A stretch of 64,000 nt of DNA from an uncultured bacterium (GCA_948964545.1 CAREDV010000001.1:124001-188000), one strand, 5' to 3'; shown: positions 40,569 to 50,297, counted from the first letter of the stretch. Translations and numbers: made by a program. Notes: a model not told the origin generated them from the letters alone.

Positions 40569-41405
40569 ATGTTAAGCGGACCGTTTTTAGATAGAAGTTG
40601 GATGGGACAGAACCCTGATTATAATTCATCGGATATTGTAATGCTCGGAATGCCTTTTGACGGAACTGTGTCATACAGAAGCGGTTCTCGTTTTGCGCCT
40701 GAGCAGATAAGACTTGCAAGCTGGGGATTGGAGGAATATTCTCCGCGTTTTAACAAACATCTTGAAGATGTTAATTTTCATGACGCGGGTGATTTAGAAT
40801 TCCCGCTGGGTAATACATATAAATCACTTGATTTAATTGAAAAAAATGTGGAAGAAATTTATAAAGACGGAAAGAAAGTTTTTGGCATTGGCGGCGAACA
40901 CCTTGTGACATTGCCAGAAATTAAAGCTGTTTCAAAGTTTTATAAAGATTTGGCAATTGTACATTTTGATGCACACACAGATTTGAGAGAAGAATATATG
41001 GGAGAAGAAATGTCGCATTCTGCCGTAATTCGTCACGCATCAAAAATTGTCGGCGCGGAAAATCTTAAACAAATCGGAATTCGTTCAGGCATGAAAGAAG
41101 AATGGGAGTTTATGAAAAAGCATAATACTCTTATTTCTGATTATTCGGATCTTGATTGCTTGAAGGATAAAAAGATTTTTGTAACGGTTGATTTGGATTG
41201 CTTAGACCCTTCTGTAATGCCAGGGACTGGAACTCCAGAAAGCGGCGGTATGCAGTTTAATGAACTTATGGGATGGTTTGAATACCTGAAAGATTTTGAT
41301 ATAATTGGTGCTGATGTTGTTGAACTTGCGCCCGATTATGATACATCAGGTGTTTCTACTGCCGTTGCAACAAAAGTTATACGTGAATTATTAATGGTAT
41401 TATGA
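40569..41405 (+). CDS. speB: agmatinase
   Basis: 278 residues from ATG at 40569 with AAGGAGATATTT; the upstream in-frame ATG at 40512 lacks a ribosome site. Ureohydrolase metal motifs are GGEHLVTLPE, HFDAHTDLR and TVDLDCLDPSVMPGTGTPE. It hydrolyses agmatine to putrescine and urea with two Mn ions. Other ureohydrolases (guanidinobutyrase type) cannot be excluded. The stop overlaps the ligA start (ATGATAG). Confidence 0.88.
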   Translation: MLSGPFLDRSWMGQNPDYNSSDIVMLGMPFDGTVSYRSGSRFAPEQIRLASWGLEEYSPRFNKHLEDVNFHDAGDLEFPLGNTYKSLDLIEKNVEEIYKDGKKVFGIGGEHLVTLPEIKAVSKFYKDLAIVHFDAHTDLREEYMGEEMSHSAVIRHASKIVGAENLKQIGIRSGMKEEWEFMKKHNTLISDYSDLDCLKDKKIFVTVDLDCLDPSVMPGTGTPESGGMQFNELMGWFEYLKDFDIIGADVVELAPDYDTSGVSTAVATKVIRELLMVL

Positions 41406-43366
41406 TAGAACGAATAAATTTTTTAAAAGATGAGATAAACAAGGCAAATTATCTTTACTATGTTGAAGATAATCCTTCCATAAGCGACTTTGAGTATGAC
41501 AAAATGTTTGCTGAATTAAAAGAACTTGAGGCGCAAAATCCGCTTTTAATCACACCTGATAGTCCTACACAGCGGGTAGGTTCGGTAAGTGAAAAATTTC
41601 AGCCTTATAAACATAAATATCGCCTGTATAGTCTTGATAATACTTACGAGTATGATGAACTAGAGGATTGGTACAAAAAAATTGTTAAAGAATATGGTGA
41701 ACAAGAACTTGTTTGTGAGCTTAAAATTGACGGGCTTGCAATTGCTTTGACTTACGAAAAAGGTGTTTTTGTAAGAGGTGTTACGCGCGGTGACGGGATT
41801 ACTGGAGAGGATATTACAAACAATCTCAAAACCGTTAAGGCAATTCCGTTGAAGCTTTTTGAACCAGTTGATGTTGAAGTTAGAGGCGAAATTTATATGC
41901 CGAAATCTTCGTTTGAAAAGTTGAACGAAGAAAATTTGAAAAACGGTGAAAAATTGTTCGCAAACCCAAGAAATGCTGCGGCAGGCTCAATCAGACAGCT
42001 TGATAGTAAAATTACCGCAAAACGTGATTTGTCAATGTTTTGCTATACCGCAATTTTTACGGGCGAAATTGAGGCTAAAACCCACTATGACAGCATAATG
42101 TATTTGAAAAAACTAGGGTTTAAGACAAATCCAAATATAAAACTCTGTAAAGATGCCGAAGAAGCAGTCAAATATTGTCAGGAATGGGATGAAAAGCGTT
42201 TTGGACTTGATTATGCAACTGATGGTGTTGTTATAAAAGTAAATAGTATACTCGTGCAGGAAGAAATGGGATTTACATCACGTGCGCCAAAGTGGGCTAC
42301 AGCGTTTAAATTTCCGCCTGAAGAAGTTATGACAACTCTTTTGGATATTGAAGAAAGTGTTGGCAAAACTGGTGCGATAACTCCCGTTGCAATTCTTAAA
42401 CCCGTTCAGCTTGGCGGAAGTACCGTTGCTCGCGCCAGCCTGCATAATTTCGATGAGGTTGGAAGGCTTGATGTGAGAATAGGTGACAAGGTTTATATCA
42501 AAAAAGCCGCCGAAATTATCCCTAAAGTTGTAAAAGTTATTGATGATGAGGAACATTTTAATCGTCCTCAATATAATCCGCCTGAATTTTGTCCTTCATG
42601 CCATGCAAAATTGAACACACATGACGATGAAGTTAATCTTTACTGCGACAACCCTTTGTGTCCTGAAAAAGTTTGTGCAGGAATTGAATATTGGGTGTCA
42701 AAAGATGCTATGGATATCGATAAAGTTGGGCCTTCTATAATTGCTCAGCTTTATAATAAAGGGTTTATTAAAAGTGCCGTTGATTTATACAAACTTTCAA
42801 TGCAGGATTTTATGCAGCTGGATTTGGTTAAAGAAAAATCTGCATTTAATATGTTCACAGCCATTCAAAACAGCAAACATAGGCCTTTGGCAAAACTTTT
42901 GACTGCATTTACCATAAGAAATGTCGGTAAAGAAACTGCAAATGTTCTGGCTTGTGAATTCGGTACGCTGGAAAAGTTGATGGCGGCATCGGTTGAAGAA
43001 CTGGCATGTGTTGAAGGAGTCGGTGAAATTATTGCAAAAGATATTTATGAGTTTTTCCGAAACCCTCAAAATCTTAATATGATTAAAGAATTAAAAGAAC
43101 TTGGGGTTGAACCAGAACCGCCTGTTCAAAATATTTCTGATGAATTGAAAGGAAAAACTTTTGTTTTAACAGGAACATTACAAAATATGACAAGAGATGA
43201 AGCGTCTGAAAAAATTAAGCAAATGGGCGGTAAGACTTCATCTTCGGTATCTAAAAATACTTCATTTGTAATTGCGGGTGAAAATGCTGGGTCAAAATTA
43301 GACAAAGCACAAAAATTAGGTGTTATAATATTATCGGAAGATGATTTTCTGAACATGATAAGGTAA
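41402..43366 (+). CDS. ligA: NAD-dependent DNA ligase
   Basis: 654 residues, full length. Ia domain YYVEDNPSISDFEYDKMFAE; adenylation Lys in CELKIDGLA (about K108); RGEIYMPKSSFEKLNEE; zinc finger CPSCHAK-x14-CDNPLCPEK; helix-hairpin-helix repeats (VRNVGKETANVLA region); BRCT domain from about 585 (GKTFVLTGTLQNMTRDEASE). Seals nicks in replication and repair. The start overlaps speB by four bases. Confidence 0.97.
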   Translation: MIERINFLKDEINKANYLYYVEDNPSISDFEYDKMFAELKELEAQNPLLITPDSPTQRVGSVSEKFQPYKHKYRLYSLDNTYEYDELEDWYKKIVKEYGEQELVCELKIDGLAIALTYEKGVFVRGVTRGDGITGEDITNNLKTVKAIPLKLFEPVDVEVRGEIYMPKSSFEKLNEENLKNGEKLFANPRNAAAGSIRQLDSKITAKRDLSMFCYTAIFTGEIEAKTHYDSIMYLKKLGFKTNPNIKLCKDAEEAVKYCQEWDEKRFGLDYATDGVVIKVNSILVQEEMGFTSRAPKWATAFKFPPEEVMTTLLDIEESVGKTGAITPVAILKPVQLGGSTVARASLHNFDEVGRLDVRIGDKVYIKKAAEIIPKVVKVIDDEEHFNRPQYNPPEFCPSCHAKLNTHDDEVNLYCDNPLCPEKVCAGIEYWVSKDAMDIDKVGPSIIAQLYNKGFIKSAVDLYKLSMQDFMQLDLVKEKSAFNMFTAIQNSKHRPLAKLLTAFTIRNVGKETANVLACEFGTLEKLMAASVEELACVEGVGEIIAKDIYEFFRNPQNLNMIKELKELGVEPEPPVQNISDELKGKTFVLTGTLQNMTRDEASEKIKQMGGKTSSSVSKNTSFVIAGENAGSKLDKAQKLGVIILSEDDFLNMIR

Positions 43367-43372
43367 GGTTTA

Positions 43373-43735
43373 ATGAGAAAAAATAATATGCGAATTATAC
43401 AGATATCAGGACTTAGAGGTATATTAATGGTTGTATTTATTGCAACCTGTTTGGCTGCTGGCTTTGTTGCATTCCCTGCAATTGTTGCTATGAATGTGTG
43501 GAACTGGGCTGCTAATTTTATAGCAATTCCTGCTATAAATATGGTTCAGGGCTTGCTTTTATGGGCAATTGTAGCAATCAGCGGGTTTATTATTAACGAT
43601 AGAAAGAAATATCTTTTTTCTTTCAGCTCTAAAAATAAACTTACTGATGCGGAAGTACAACGCATTTTAGAAAATGTAAAATCTCAAAGTCAGGTTTTAA
43701 AAAAAGCTGAAGAGAAAGATAAGGAGAATGTATGA
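43373..43735 (+). CDS. small two-helix membrane protein
   Basis: 120 residues. Hydrophobic segments at about 16-45 (GILMVVFIATCLAAGFVAFP) and 55-75 (NMVQGLLLWAIVAISGFIIN), followed by a charged cytoplasmic tail with a coiled-coil look (DAEVQRILENVKSQSQVL). ATG at 43373 or 43388. It lies between ligA and the SIMPL gene, whose start overlaps it by four bases. Function unknown. Confidence 0.65.
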   Translation: MRKNNMRIIQISGLRGILMVVFIATCLAAGFVAFPAIVAMNVWNWAANFIAIPAINMVQGLLLWAIVAISGFIINDRKKYLFSFSSKNKLTDAEVQRILENVKSQSQVLKKAEEKDKENV

Positions 43736-44472
43736 AGAAGTTTTTATTGTTAGCGGCAGTCATTGCATTGGGTTGTTACTCAACTCAGGCTATTACGACA
43801 ACTACAGGAATTGAAAGAGGCTATATTTCAGTAAGCACAACTGCAAATGCTGAGCTTGCGCCTGACGTTGCGGAAGTTTCAATTGCTGTTCAAACATACG
43901 ATAACAAATCTATGCAGAAAGCTACTTTGCAAAACAAAGAGATTTCAGAAAAAGTTATTACAGAATTAAAAGCAATGATTAATACATCAAACGGAGATTT
44001 TATAAAAACATCTGATTTTAATGCATCACCGCTTTATACATATTCAGGAAACAAAAGAAATCTTGACAAATATCAGGTTTCAAATTCAGTAATTGTTCAT
44101 ACAAAATCTATTGATAAAGTTGGAGCAATGATTGATAAAGCAATTTCACTTGGAGCTACAAATGTAAATAGTCTTTCATTCTCTGTTTCAAATTACGAAA
44201 ATGAATGTAATAATTTGCTTGAACTAGCATCAAAAAGAGCGAAATTAAGAGCTGAAGCAGTAGCAAAAGCTGTTCCTGCACAAATTACAGGTGTAAGAAC
44301 AATGGATTTATCTTGTAATGCAAATAATGCAGTCCGCACACAATATCGTATGATGAAATCAAATGTGCTTATGGATGCTGCAGGTGCAGCACCTGAAGCT
44401 GCTTCAACAACTATTGAAAGCGGTGTTGTTAAAATTTTTGCAAATGTTAACGCAAGCTTCTTTGTAAAATAA
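43732..44472 (+). CDS. SIMPL-domain (DUF541) exported protein
   Basis: 246 residues. Signal peptide MKKFLLLAAVIALGCYSTQA. The SIMPL domain begins GYISVSTTANAELAPDVAEV and contains SLSFSVSNYENECNNLLELA and KRAKLRAEAVAKAV. DUF541 proteins are periplasmic, function unclear, sometimes stress-related. AAGGAGAATGT is the ribosome site. Overlaps the preceding membrane-protein gene. Confidence 0.88.
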   Translation: MKKFLLLAAVIALGCYSTQAITTTTGIERGYISVSTTANAELAPDVAEVSIAVQTYDNKSMQKATLQNKEISEKVITELKAMINTSNGDFIKTSDFNASPLYTYSGNKRNLDKYQVSNSVIVHTKSIDKVGAMIDKAISLGATNVNSLSFSVSNYENECNNLLELASKRAKLRAEAVAKAVPAQITGVRTMDLSCNANNAVRTQYRMMKSNVLMDAAGAAPEAASTTIESGVVKIFANVNASFFVK

Positions 44473-44505
44473 TGTAAAAGTTGTTTTTGAATAATTAAAT
44501 TTTTT

Positions 44506-44555
44506 CATAACACATTCCGATATAGTAATCAGTAATTACTAAGGAATGTGTTATG
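44506..44555 (+). promoter_or_regulatory. start-codon-sequestering inverted repeat
   Basis: Bases 44506-44518 (CATAACACATTCC) and 44543-44555 (GGAATGTGTTATG) are perfect 13-bp complements around a 24-base loop. The right arm contains the AAGGA ribosome site edge and the ATG of the gene at 44553. The loop holds its own AGTAATTACT palindrome. Confidence 0.75.
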
Positions 44556-46547
44556 TTTATTAAACGTACAGATAGTGTAAAACCTGCGCAAGATATAAGT
44601 TTAACAATAGGCAAAACTTGTGAGACATTTAATCTAAGCATTTTTGGAGAGGGGGTTGTTGTTAATGATGCGTTTCAAGATATATTAAAAGATTATGATA
44701 CTGACGGTAACGGCAGAATTGAAGGGGATGAACTTAAGAATTTAAAATCAGATATATTGCACGCTGCAGGTGATGATAATATTCTTGATGAGAAAGAGTT
44801 AGCTCAATTATTTACAAAATCGGACAAAAAAACTGAACAATCTGAAAGAAATACAGCTTTATTTAAAGCTTTTTTGATTTGTCTTAAAAATGGCAGTATG
44901 GAATTTTCAGGCAATAATTTATCATCCTTTAGGGAAGATGGTTCAGGAGTGAGAGTAAGACTTTTTGATGATTTTATTAAAGGCGGATACAGAGTAAACA
45001 TTTATTCTAAAGACGGTATACCAAAAGAACTTATTACCTGCACAAATTGTGATTGTAGAGAAGGTGAGTTTAATAAACCCACAAATAATAATATGACATC
45101 TCATGTTATATATGATGATAATGGCAATGTATCAGAACAATCCTGTATATACCCTGGTGATGATTGGACCAGCCCGTATACTCAGCATACGTTATTTGAA
45201 TATGATGAGAGTGGGAATTTGGTTTCAAAAATTGATAAATATAAAGACACTAAAACTGGAGATACTAAATACACAACTACAAAATACAGTACAGATGAGT
45301 CAGTTTTACAAACAACAATTATAACAAATAAAAATGGTTTGAGCAGAACAGAAGTTACAAATTATTCTGGTGATACTATATTGAACAGGCAGATAAAACA
45401 GGAAAAAGATGATATTTTTGTTGTCGAAGAATATGATGGTGCAAATCTTGACAATCGTATGGATTACTTACCATCAAAACGGACAATTTATGATAAAGCT
45501 GCAAAAACTGTGAAATCAACTGAAATAAATAATTTCAGTGCAGAAGGTATTTTAATTGGCAAAACTGTGGAAGAAAATGGTAAGATAAGAAAATATGATT
45601 ACAGCAAACCCGATGGCGTTATAGAAACTTCTTCGCAAGGCGGAATTGGCAATTGCTTTTTTCTTGAAACAATTAATACTTTGAATTTATCTGATGAAGG
45701 AAAAAAGATTTTAAATAGTATGATAAGTACAGATGAAAATGGTGATTTTAAGGTTTCGTTTGGCGGAGCTTCTAAAATTATAGAAGATTTGAACAGTGGA
45801 ATAAAAAATTTTCCGCGTGAAAAAATATTTATAAAACCAGATTATATTATTACACAAGAAGAATATAAAGACGCATGTGTAAGAGCGGGTAAAGATTTTT
45901 CTACAGGCGATAAAGATGTACTGCTTTTGGAACTTGCATACGCAAAATACCGTAAAGATGCCACTCAGACTGTTGAAGAAAATGATGTGAACTTAAGTTT
46001 GTTTACAGATGATACTAAATTGATTGCAGGTCTTGATGTCGCAAGAGGCTGGAATGTTGATGCAGAAGATATGGGAGCAGGCGGTATGCTCGGTGTAACT
46101 ATGTATCTGTTTACTGGTAAAAAGTCTGATGTTTATTTTAGTCCTTCAGAAACTCATAATGTTTGTCATATTGATTCAGATGGAAATCTTACAGCAGTTG
46201 AAAATAGTTCAAGCAGCTGGGATACAAGTTTAAAAAATAATGAGTCAAATGTATTTAATAATCGTTATGATGATATTGAGCAAGTAATTAGCAGGATGAA
46301 AAAACAAGCAAATAAAAAGAATGGTACGTTTAAAAATCTAGCAGTTGAAGTTTCTTTGCCTATCACTCAGCAAGTCATAAACGGACAGGTGGTGACAGGA
46401 GGTAATCATGCTTTTACTGTTAAAGGAATAACAGACAGCAAAATCCTACTGGTAAATCCATGGGATTCTTCAAAAGAAGTTACAATAACCATAGAAGATT
46501 TTAAAAAATCTGCATGTATGATTAACATGCTTACTTTACAATCATAA
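44553..46547 (+). CDS. EF-hand protein with calpain-like cysteine protease domain
   Basis: 664 residues, no signal peptide. EF-hand loop DYDTDGNGRIEGDE at 47-60, second candidate near 74-87. Residues about 190-340 have YD-repeat-like phrases (YDDNGNVSEQ, YDESGNLVSKIDKY). The C-terminal domain has QGGIGNCFFLETINTL with Cys at about 368, GGNHAFTVKGI with His at about 619 and LVNPWDS with Asn at about 635: the Cys-His-Asn triad of papain/calpain (C2) enzymes. Translation is probably gated by the hairpin at 44506-44555. Calcium dependence is inferred from the EF-hand only. Confidence 0.75.
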   Translation: MFIKRTDSVKPAQDISLTIGKTCETFNLSIFGEGVVVNDAFQDILKDYDTDGNGRIEGDELKNLKSDILHAAGDDNILDEKELAQLFTKSDKKTEQSERNTALFKAFLICLKNGSMEFSGNNLSSFREDGSGVRVRLFDDFIKGGYRVNIYSKDGIPKELITCTNCDCREGEFNKPTNNNMTSHVIYDDNGNVSEQSCIYPGDDWTSPYTQHTLFEYDESGNLVSKIDKYKDTKTGDTKYTTTKYSTDESVLQTTIITNKNGLSRTEVTNYSGDTILNRQIKQEKDDIFVVEEYDGANLDNRMDYLPSKRTIYDKAAKTVKSTEINNFSAEGILIGKTVEENGKIRKYDYSKPDGVIETSSQGGIGNCFFLETINTLNLSDEGKKILNSMISTDENGDFKVSFGGASKIIEDLNSGIKNFPREKIFIKPDYIITQEEYKDACVRAGKDFSTGDKDVLLLELAYAKYRKDATQTVEENDVNLSLFTDDTKLIAGLDVARGWNVDAEDMGAGGMLGVTMYLFTGKKSDVYFSPSETHNVCHIDSDGNLTAVENSSSSWDTSLKNNESNVFNNRYDDIEQVISRMKKQANKKNGTFKNLAVEVSLPITQQVINGQVVTGGNHAFTVKGITDSKILLVNPWDSSKEVTITIEDFKKSACMINMLTLQS

Positions 46548-47322
46548 AAGATTTTAAACTTCTTCCTGCTCCATCGCCGACAGAGGTTATATTATATTGT
46601 TTTAAGTAGTTCATTGAAGTTGAGCTTCCGCCGTCAAATGCCATTGCTCTGTCCCAGCCGAGTTTTCGTACATACTCTTGAACCTCATACAAATCCATTG
46701 GATGCTCGTCTGTAATTATTAATATTTGTGCTTCTTCATTTTTTAAACCAATAATCGTTCTGGAAGTTTTGTGTAAAACTGAACAGCTTTCACGAACAAT
46801 ATTGCCGTCAGCATCTTTCACTATAAAGAATTCTTCTTCCAATCTCAACTGCGGATAAATCAAAGGCCCGCCCTGAGCTGATGTGATTATGTTGCATCCG
46901 AAGTCTACAGAGCTTTTGTGAGGTACAATTTCGTAATGTCTTTTACCGTTTGAACACTCTACAACTCTGAATTCTGTTCTGTTTAATATTTTGTCAACAT
47001 TACGTCTTAAAATTGGACTTGAAAGCAGGCTTTGATTAGCCTGAGGATCTTCTGCCGTATTTCTGTCTGTCACAATATATGAAATTGATTTTTCGTTATT
47101 TGGATCAAAGTAACCAGCGTTAACAGTTAGTTTCGCCTTGCTTCTTTGATGCGCTTCTTTATTGGTAATAAGGCTTTCAGAGCTTATGAAATGTATTCTT
47201 TTTTTTATTTTCTCACCTGTTAAAGCTATATGATAAATCCCGTCATTATATTCAATATTAATCCCTGCATTTGCGCATGTGGAAGTGAAAATTAAAGTCA
47301 TTATCAGTAATAATTTTTTCAT
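46531..47322 (-). CDS. NAGPA-type phosphodiester glycosidase (DUF2233)
   Basis: 263 residues. Signal peptide MKKLLLIMTLIFTSTCANA. Family motifs are KLTVNAGYFDPN, SAQGGPLIYP and, near the C-terminus, AMAFDGGSSTSMNYLKQY. Periplasmic enzymes of this family cleave sugar-phosphodiester links. It follows the LptF/G permease by one base and so may act on LPS or another envelope glycan. Convergent overlap of 17 bases with the protease gene. Confidence 0.85.
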   Translation of the reverse strand: MKKLLLIMTLIFTSTCANAGINIEYNDGIYHIALTGEKIKKRIHFISSESLITNKEAHQRSKAKLTVNAGYFDPNNEKSISYIVTDRNTAEDPQANQSLLSSPILRRNVDKILNRTEFRVVECSNGKRHYEIVPHKSSVDFGCNIITSAQGGPLIYPQLRLEEEFFIVKDADGNIVRESCSVLHKTSRTIIGLKNEEAQILIITDEHPMDLYEVQEYVRKLGWDRAMAFDGGSSTSMNYLKQYNITSVGDGAGRSLKSFMIVK

Positions 47323-47323
47323 A

Positions 47324-48439
47324 TTATAAATCCTTTGATTTGTAGAATGCTATGATTGCACAAAGAAATGCCGCAGGCGGAAAAACTGAAGTAATAAACG
47401 GATGAAGAACCCCCTTTTCTGCAAGCAAATCAAAGAAAGGAAGTGTTATGTAATAAACAAATATACATCCGATTGCAATTGTAAAACCGATAAGTTTTTG
47501 TTCCCTTGGTTTACTGAAACCCAAAAGAGCTCCCATAATTGCAAGAAGAATACATACAAATGGGTGGAAAAATCTTTGCAGATATTTGTTTAACATATAT
47601 CTGTATTCTTCATCCAAATTCTCTTTTTTAAGCAGTTTAATATAATTTTTTAAATCACGGTTATTAATTTCACGTTCTTTTTTTACAGAATATGTCATAA
47701 GGGTGAATGCATTTTTAGCATCTTCACCTTCTAAAATATCCATGGTATCAAATTTATCAATATCAATAAAAATTCCGTCGCTGGTAATCTGGTATTGAGT
47801 AATATCATTTAAAACCCATTTATCAGGATAGTTTTTCCCAGTTTTCGCGTGGTATATGTTTTTTAGTTGGTGAACATCATTATATTGTTTTTTGCTAAAA
47901 TCTAAAACTATTACATTATACATTGTTGTTTGGGAAAATTTTGAAACTATTACTGACTTCGTAGGTATTCCGTCTTTATCTTTTTGTGTGTAAATATATT
48001 GGGTTGAAATATATCCGCCTTTAATAGCATTTTTTTTGTTAACAGAAAATGGAATAAGTTTATCACCTGTCACAAAACATAATCCTGTGACAATAACACT
48101 TAGGACAAGTACAGGTACAATGATTCTTTGAAAAGATAGACCTACTGCACGAAATATTGTAAGTTCACTGTCTTTACTCAACTTATCAAATGTGAATAAT
48201 GTTCCTAACAGTAATCCTACAGGAAAAGCTTTACCCAAGATTAATGGTAATTCATAAAATAATATAAGTATAGCAGTTTTTATGGTATATGTGCCTGCCA
48301 GAGCCTTTTTAATTGTACTTAAAAGCATCTCAGGTGCAATCCAAACAACCGTGAAAAGCAAAATTGAAACGAAAGTTGCTAATGCAACCTGAGTAAAAAT
48401 ATATCTGTCATAAATTGTTATTTTAGGAACTAATTTCAT
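47324..48439 (-). CDS. LPS export permease, YjgP/YjgQ (LptF/LptG) family
   Basis: 371 residues. Membrane helices near residues 15-40, 60-85 and 105-125 at the N-terminus (VALATFVSILLFTVVWIAPE) and three more at the C-terminus (FVCILLAIMGALLGFSKPRE). A periplasmic beta-jellyroll of about 130-240 lies between. It forms the ABC transporter inner-membrane part with LptB, extracting LPS. The second permease gene is not present here. Its start overlaps the lptB stop by one base. Confidence 0.88.
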   Translation of the reverse strand: MKLVPKITIYDRYIFTQVALATFVSILLFTVVWIAPEMLLSTIKKALAGTYTIKTAILILFYELPLILGKAFPVGLLLGTLFTFDKLSKDSELTIFRAVGLSFQRIIVPVLVLSVIVTGLCFVTGDKLIPFSVNKKNAIKGGYISTQYIYTQKDKDGIPTKSVIVSKFSQTTMYNVIVLDFSKKQYNDVHQLKNIYHAKTGKNYPDKWVLNDITQYQITSDGIFIDIDKFDTMDILEGEDAKNAFTLMTYSVKKEREINNRDLKNYIKLLKKENLDEEYRYMLNKYLQRFFHPFVCILLAIMGALLGFSKPREQKLIGFTIAIGCIFVYYITLPFFDLLAEKGVLHPFITSVFPPAAFLCAIIAFYKSKDL

Positions 48440-49164
48440 TACAGAGCAAAATCCTTTCCTAAATAAAATTCTTTTGCGACAGGATCAACGGCAACATCTT
48501 TACTTCTGCCCTGAATTTTAATTTTACCGTCAAAAATTACATAAGCTCTATCTGTGATTGAAAGAGTTGCTTTAGGGTTGTGGTCTGTGATAAGTACTCC
48601 CAACCCCTTGTCCTCGGAGATTTTTCTAATATTATCTTTAATCTCACCGATTGCAATTGGGTCAATACCCGCGAAAGGTTCGTCCAATAACATAAAATCA
48701 GGGCTTGCAGCAAGTGCTCTTGCAATTTCTACCCTTCTGCGTTCTCCCCCTGAAAGTGCGACAGCAGGAGATGTTCTGAGTTTTGCAACACCGAATTCTG
48801 ATAAAAGTTCTTCTAACTTCATTCTTTTTTCATTGACTGTAAGTTTGTCATTCATTTCAAGAACTAGTTTAATGTTATCTTCAACAGAAAGCTTTCTGAA
48901 AATAGAAGCTTCTTGCGGCAGATATCCAATACCTGATTTTGCACGTTCATTCATAGGCCAGTTGGAAATATCTTCTCCGTCAAGAAAAATATGACCTTTA
49001 TTTGGTTTCACAAGTCCTACAACCATATAAAATGTAGTTGTTTTACCTGCTCCATTAGGGCCTAAAAGGCACACAACCTCGCCTTTGTTAATATCAAAAG
49101 TAACATCATTAACAACACTTCTGTCACCGTATATTTTAATTAAATTTCTAGCTTCAATCCTCAT
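48439..49164 (-). CDS. lptB: LPS export ABC ATPase LptB
   Basis: 241 residues. Walker A CLLGPNGAGKTTTF, Q-loop GYLPQEASIFRKL, signature VALSGGERRRVEIARALA, Walker B PDFMLLDEPFAGIDP and the LITDHN switch, all typical of LptB. It powers extraction of LPS from the inner membrane. ATG with GAGGGGTATTT upstream. First in a three-gene leftward operon with the permease and a glycosidase. Its presence shows a Gram-negative-type envelope. Confidence 0.95.
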   Translation of the reverse strand: MRIEARNLIKIYGDRSVVNDVTFDINKGEVVCLLGPNGAGKTTTFYMVVGLVKPNKGHIFLDGEDISNWPMNERAKSGIGYLPQEASIFRKLSVEDNIKLVLEMNDKLTVNEKRMKLEELLSEFGVAKLRTSPAVALSGGERRRVEIARALAASPDFMLLDEPFAGIDPIAIGEIKDNIRKISEDKGLGVLITDHNPKATLSITDRAYVIFDGKIKIQGRSKDVAVDPVAKEFYLGKDFAL

Positions 49165-49375
49165 AAATACCCCTCGCTATTATTTATATTGTACCTTAAA
49201 AAAAATATTTATACAATGTAAATAAATGTAAATATATCTCAGATATATGTTTAGTATATATTAATGCGCGGTATATATATAATATAAACCATTTTCTTTT
49301 TCTTTATTTTCTCCTACACACACTTAAACCTTTTACCAAATATGAGATTGGCCGTTTGTAAAAACGGCTTTTATT

Positions 49376-49404
49376 TTGCAATTTTTTCAGAAATATGTTA
49401 TAAT
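49376..49404 (+). promoter_or_regulatory. promoter of the G10 prepilin at 49435
   Basis: TTGCAA (49376-49381), 17-bp spacer, TATAAT (49399-49404). A GCCGTTT/AAACGGC hairpin with a T tract lies just upstream. Confidence 0.75.
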
Positions 49405-49434
49405 ATTCTAGTATTTTTTATAGGAGCAGGATTT

Positions 49435-50238
49435 ATGATAATACATGAAACATTATTACATCAAACCTTCGCCTCGCCTGAAACGGCATCGCTCACAATC
49501 AAATCGAAAAACGTGGTTTCCGATTATGATTGTTCGACTCTCGAACAGAGTTCTCGTGCCTCTGCTCGGCTCGTCGGGGGGGGGGCTTTTACCCTTGCGG
49601 AAGTGTTAGTAACTTTGGGCATTATCGGGGTAATTTCGGCAATGACTTTGCCGACGCTGGTTAAAAACCATCAGCGCACAGTTTATGTGACGCAGTTGCA
49701 GAAAGTTGTAAATGAATTGACTCAGGCAGCAGAGAGGGCAATTACTGATAATAATGCAATTTCACTTGCTGAAACTGAATATAGAGATCCTCAAGATGCT
49801 AAATTGTTAACTAGATATTTAAAAGTTACAAAAAATTGTTCTTCAAATAGAGATGAATGCTTTGCTAGTGAATATAAAACTCTTACAGGTGAAGTTTTTT
49901 CTGGTTGGAATGGTTATTGTAGCGGATATTATTCTGCATCAGTAATTTTAGCAAACGGTGCTTCTGTTTGTATATCAAGAAATATGATTGATGGTCGTTA
50001 TTCAGATGGAAGGATACGACATGGTAATTCTATTTTATATATAGATGTTAATGGATTGCAAGGCCCTAATATATTAGGCAGAGATTTGTTCTATGCTGAG
50101 CTATATAGTGATGGCGTCGTTGCAGAGAGTCATAGTGGAGATTTATCTCAAGCGGATTGGTGTTTAAATAATGGTATGGGCTATGGCCCAGGCTGTTTAT
50201 CTAAAATTATGGAAGACGGCTGGAAAATGGATTATTAA
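49435..50238 (+). CDS. type IV pilin-like prepilin with G10 tract, in frame
   Basis: 267 residues from ATG at 49435 (TAGGAGCAGG upstream); the frame open to 49342 crosses the promoter and is rejected. Residues 1-52 are an unusual, relatively GC-rich leader ending ARLVGGG, coded by G10. The prepilin segment AFTLAEVLVTLGIIGVISAM follows, then a pilin-like C-terminal domain with four Cys. FTLAEV is the prepilin-peptidase-type N-terminus but sits after 50 extra residues. Loss or gain of one G would end translation or shift the frame. Ends at a strong terminator. Confidence 0.8.
   Translation: MIIHETLLHQTFASPETASLTIKSKNVVSDYDCSTLEQSSRASARLVGGGAFTLAEVLVTLGIIGVISAMTLPTLVKNHQRTVYVTQLQKVVNELTQAAERAITDNNAISLAETEYRDPQDAKLLTRYLKVTKNCSSNRDECFASEYKTLTGEVFSGWNGYCSGYYSASVILANGASVCISRNMIDGRYSDGRIRHGNSILYIDVNGLQGPNILGRDLFYAELYSDGVVAESHSGDLSQADWCLNNGMGYGPGCLSKIMEDGWKMDY
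49576..49585 (+). repeat. poly-G tract (G10)
   Basis: Ten consecutive G in the coding region upstream of the pilin helix. In frame at this length. Confidence 0.9.
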
Positions 50239-50263
50239 AAAACTCCCGAAAGGGAGTTTTAAT
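50239..50263 (+). terminator. terminator of the prepilin gene
   Basis: AAAACTCCC, GAAA tetraloop, GGGAGTTTT. Confidence 0.9.
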
Positions 50264-50297
50264 ATACAAAAACTTGTAACTTTTTCCAAAACCGAAT

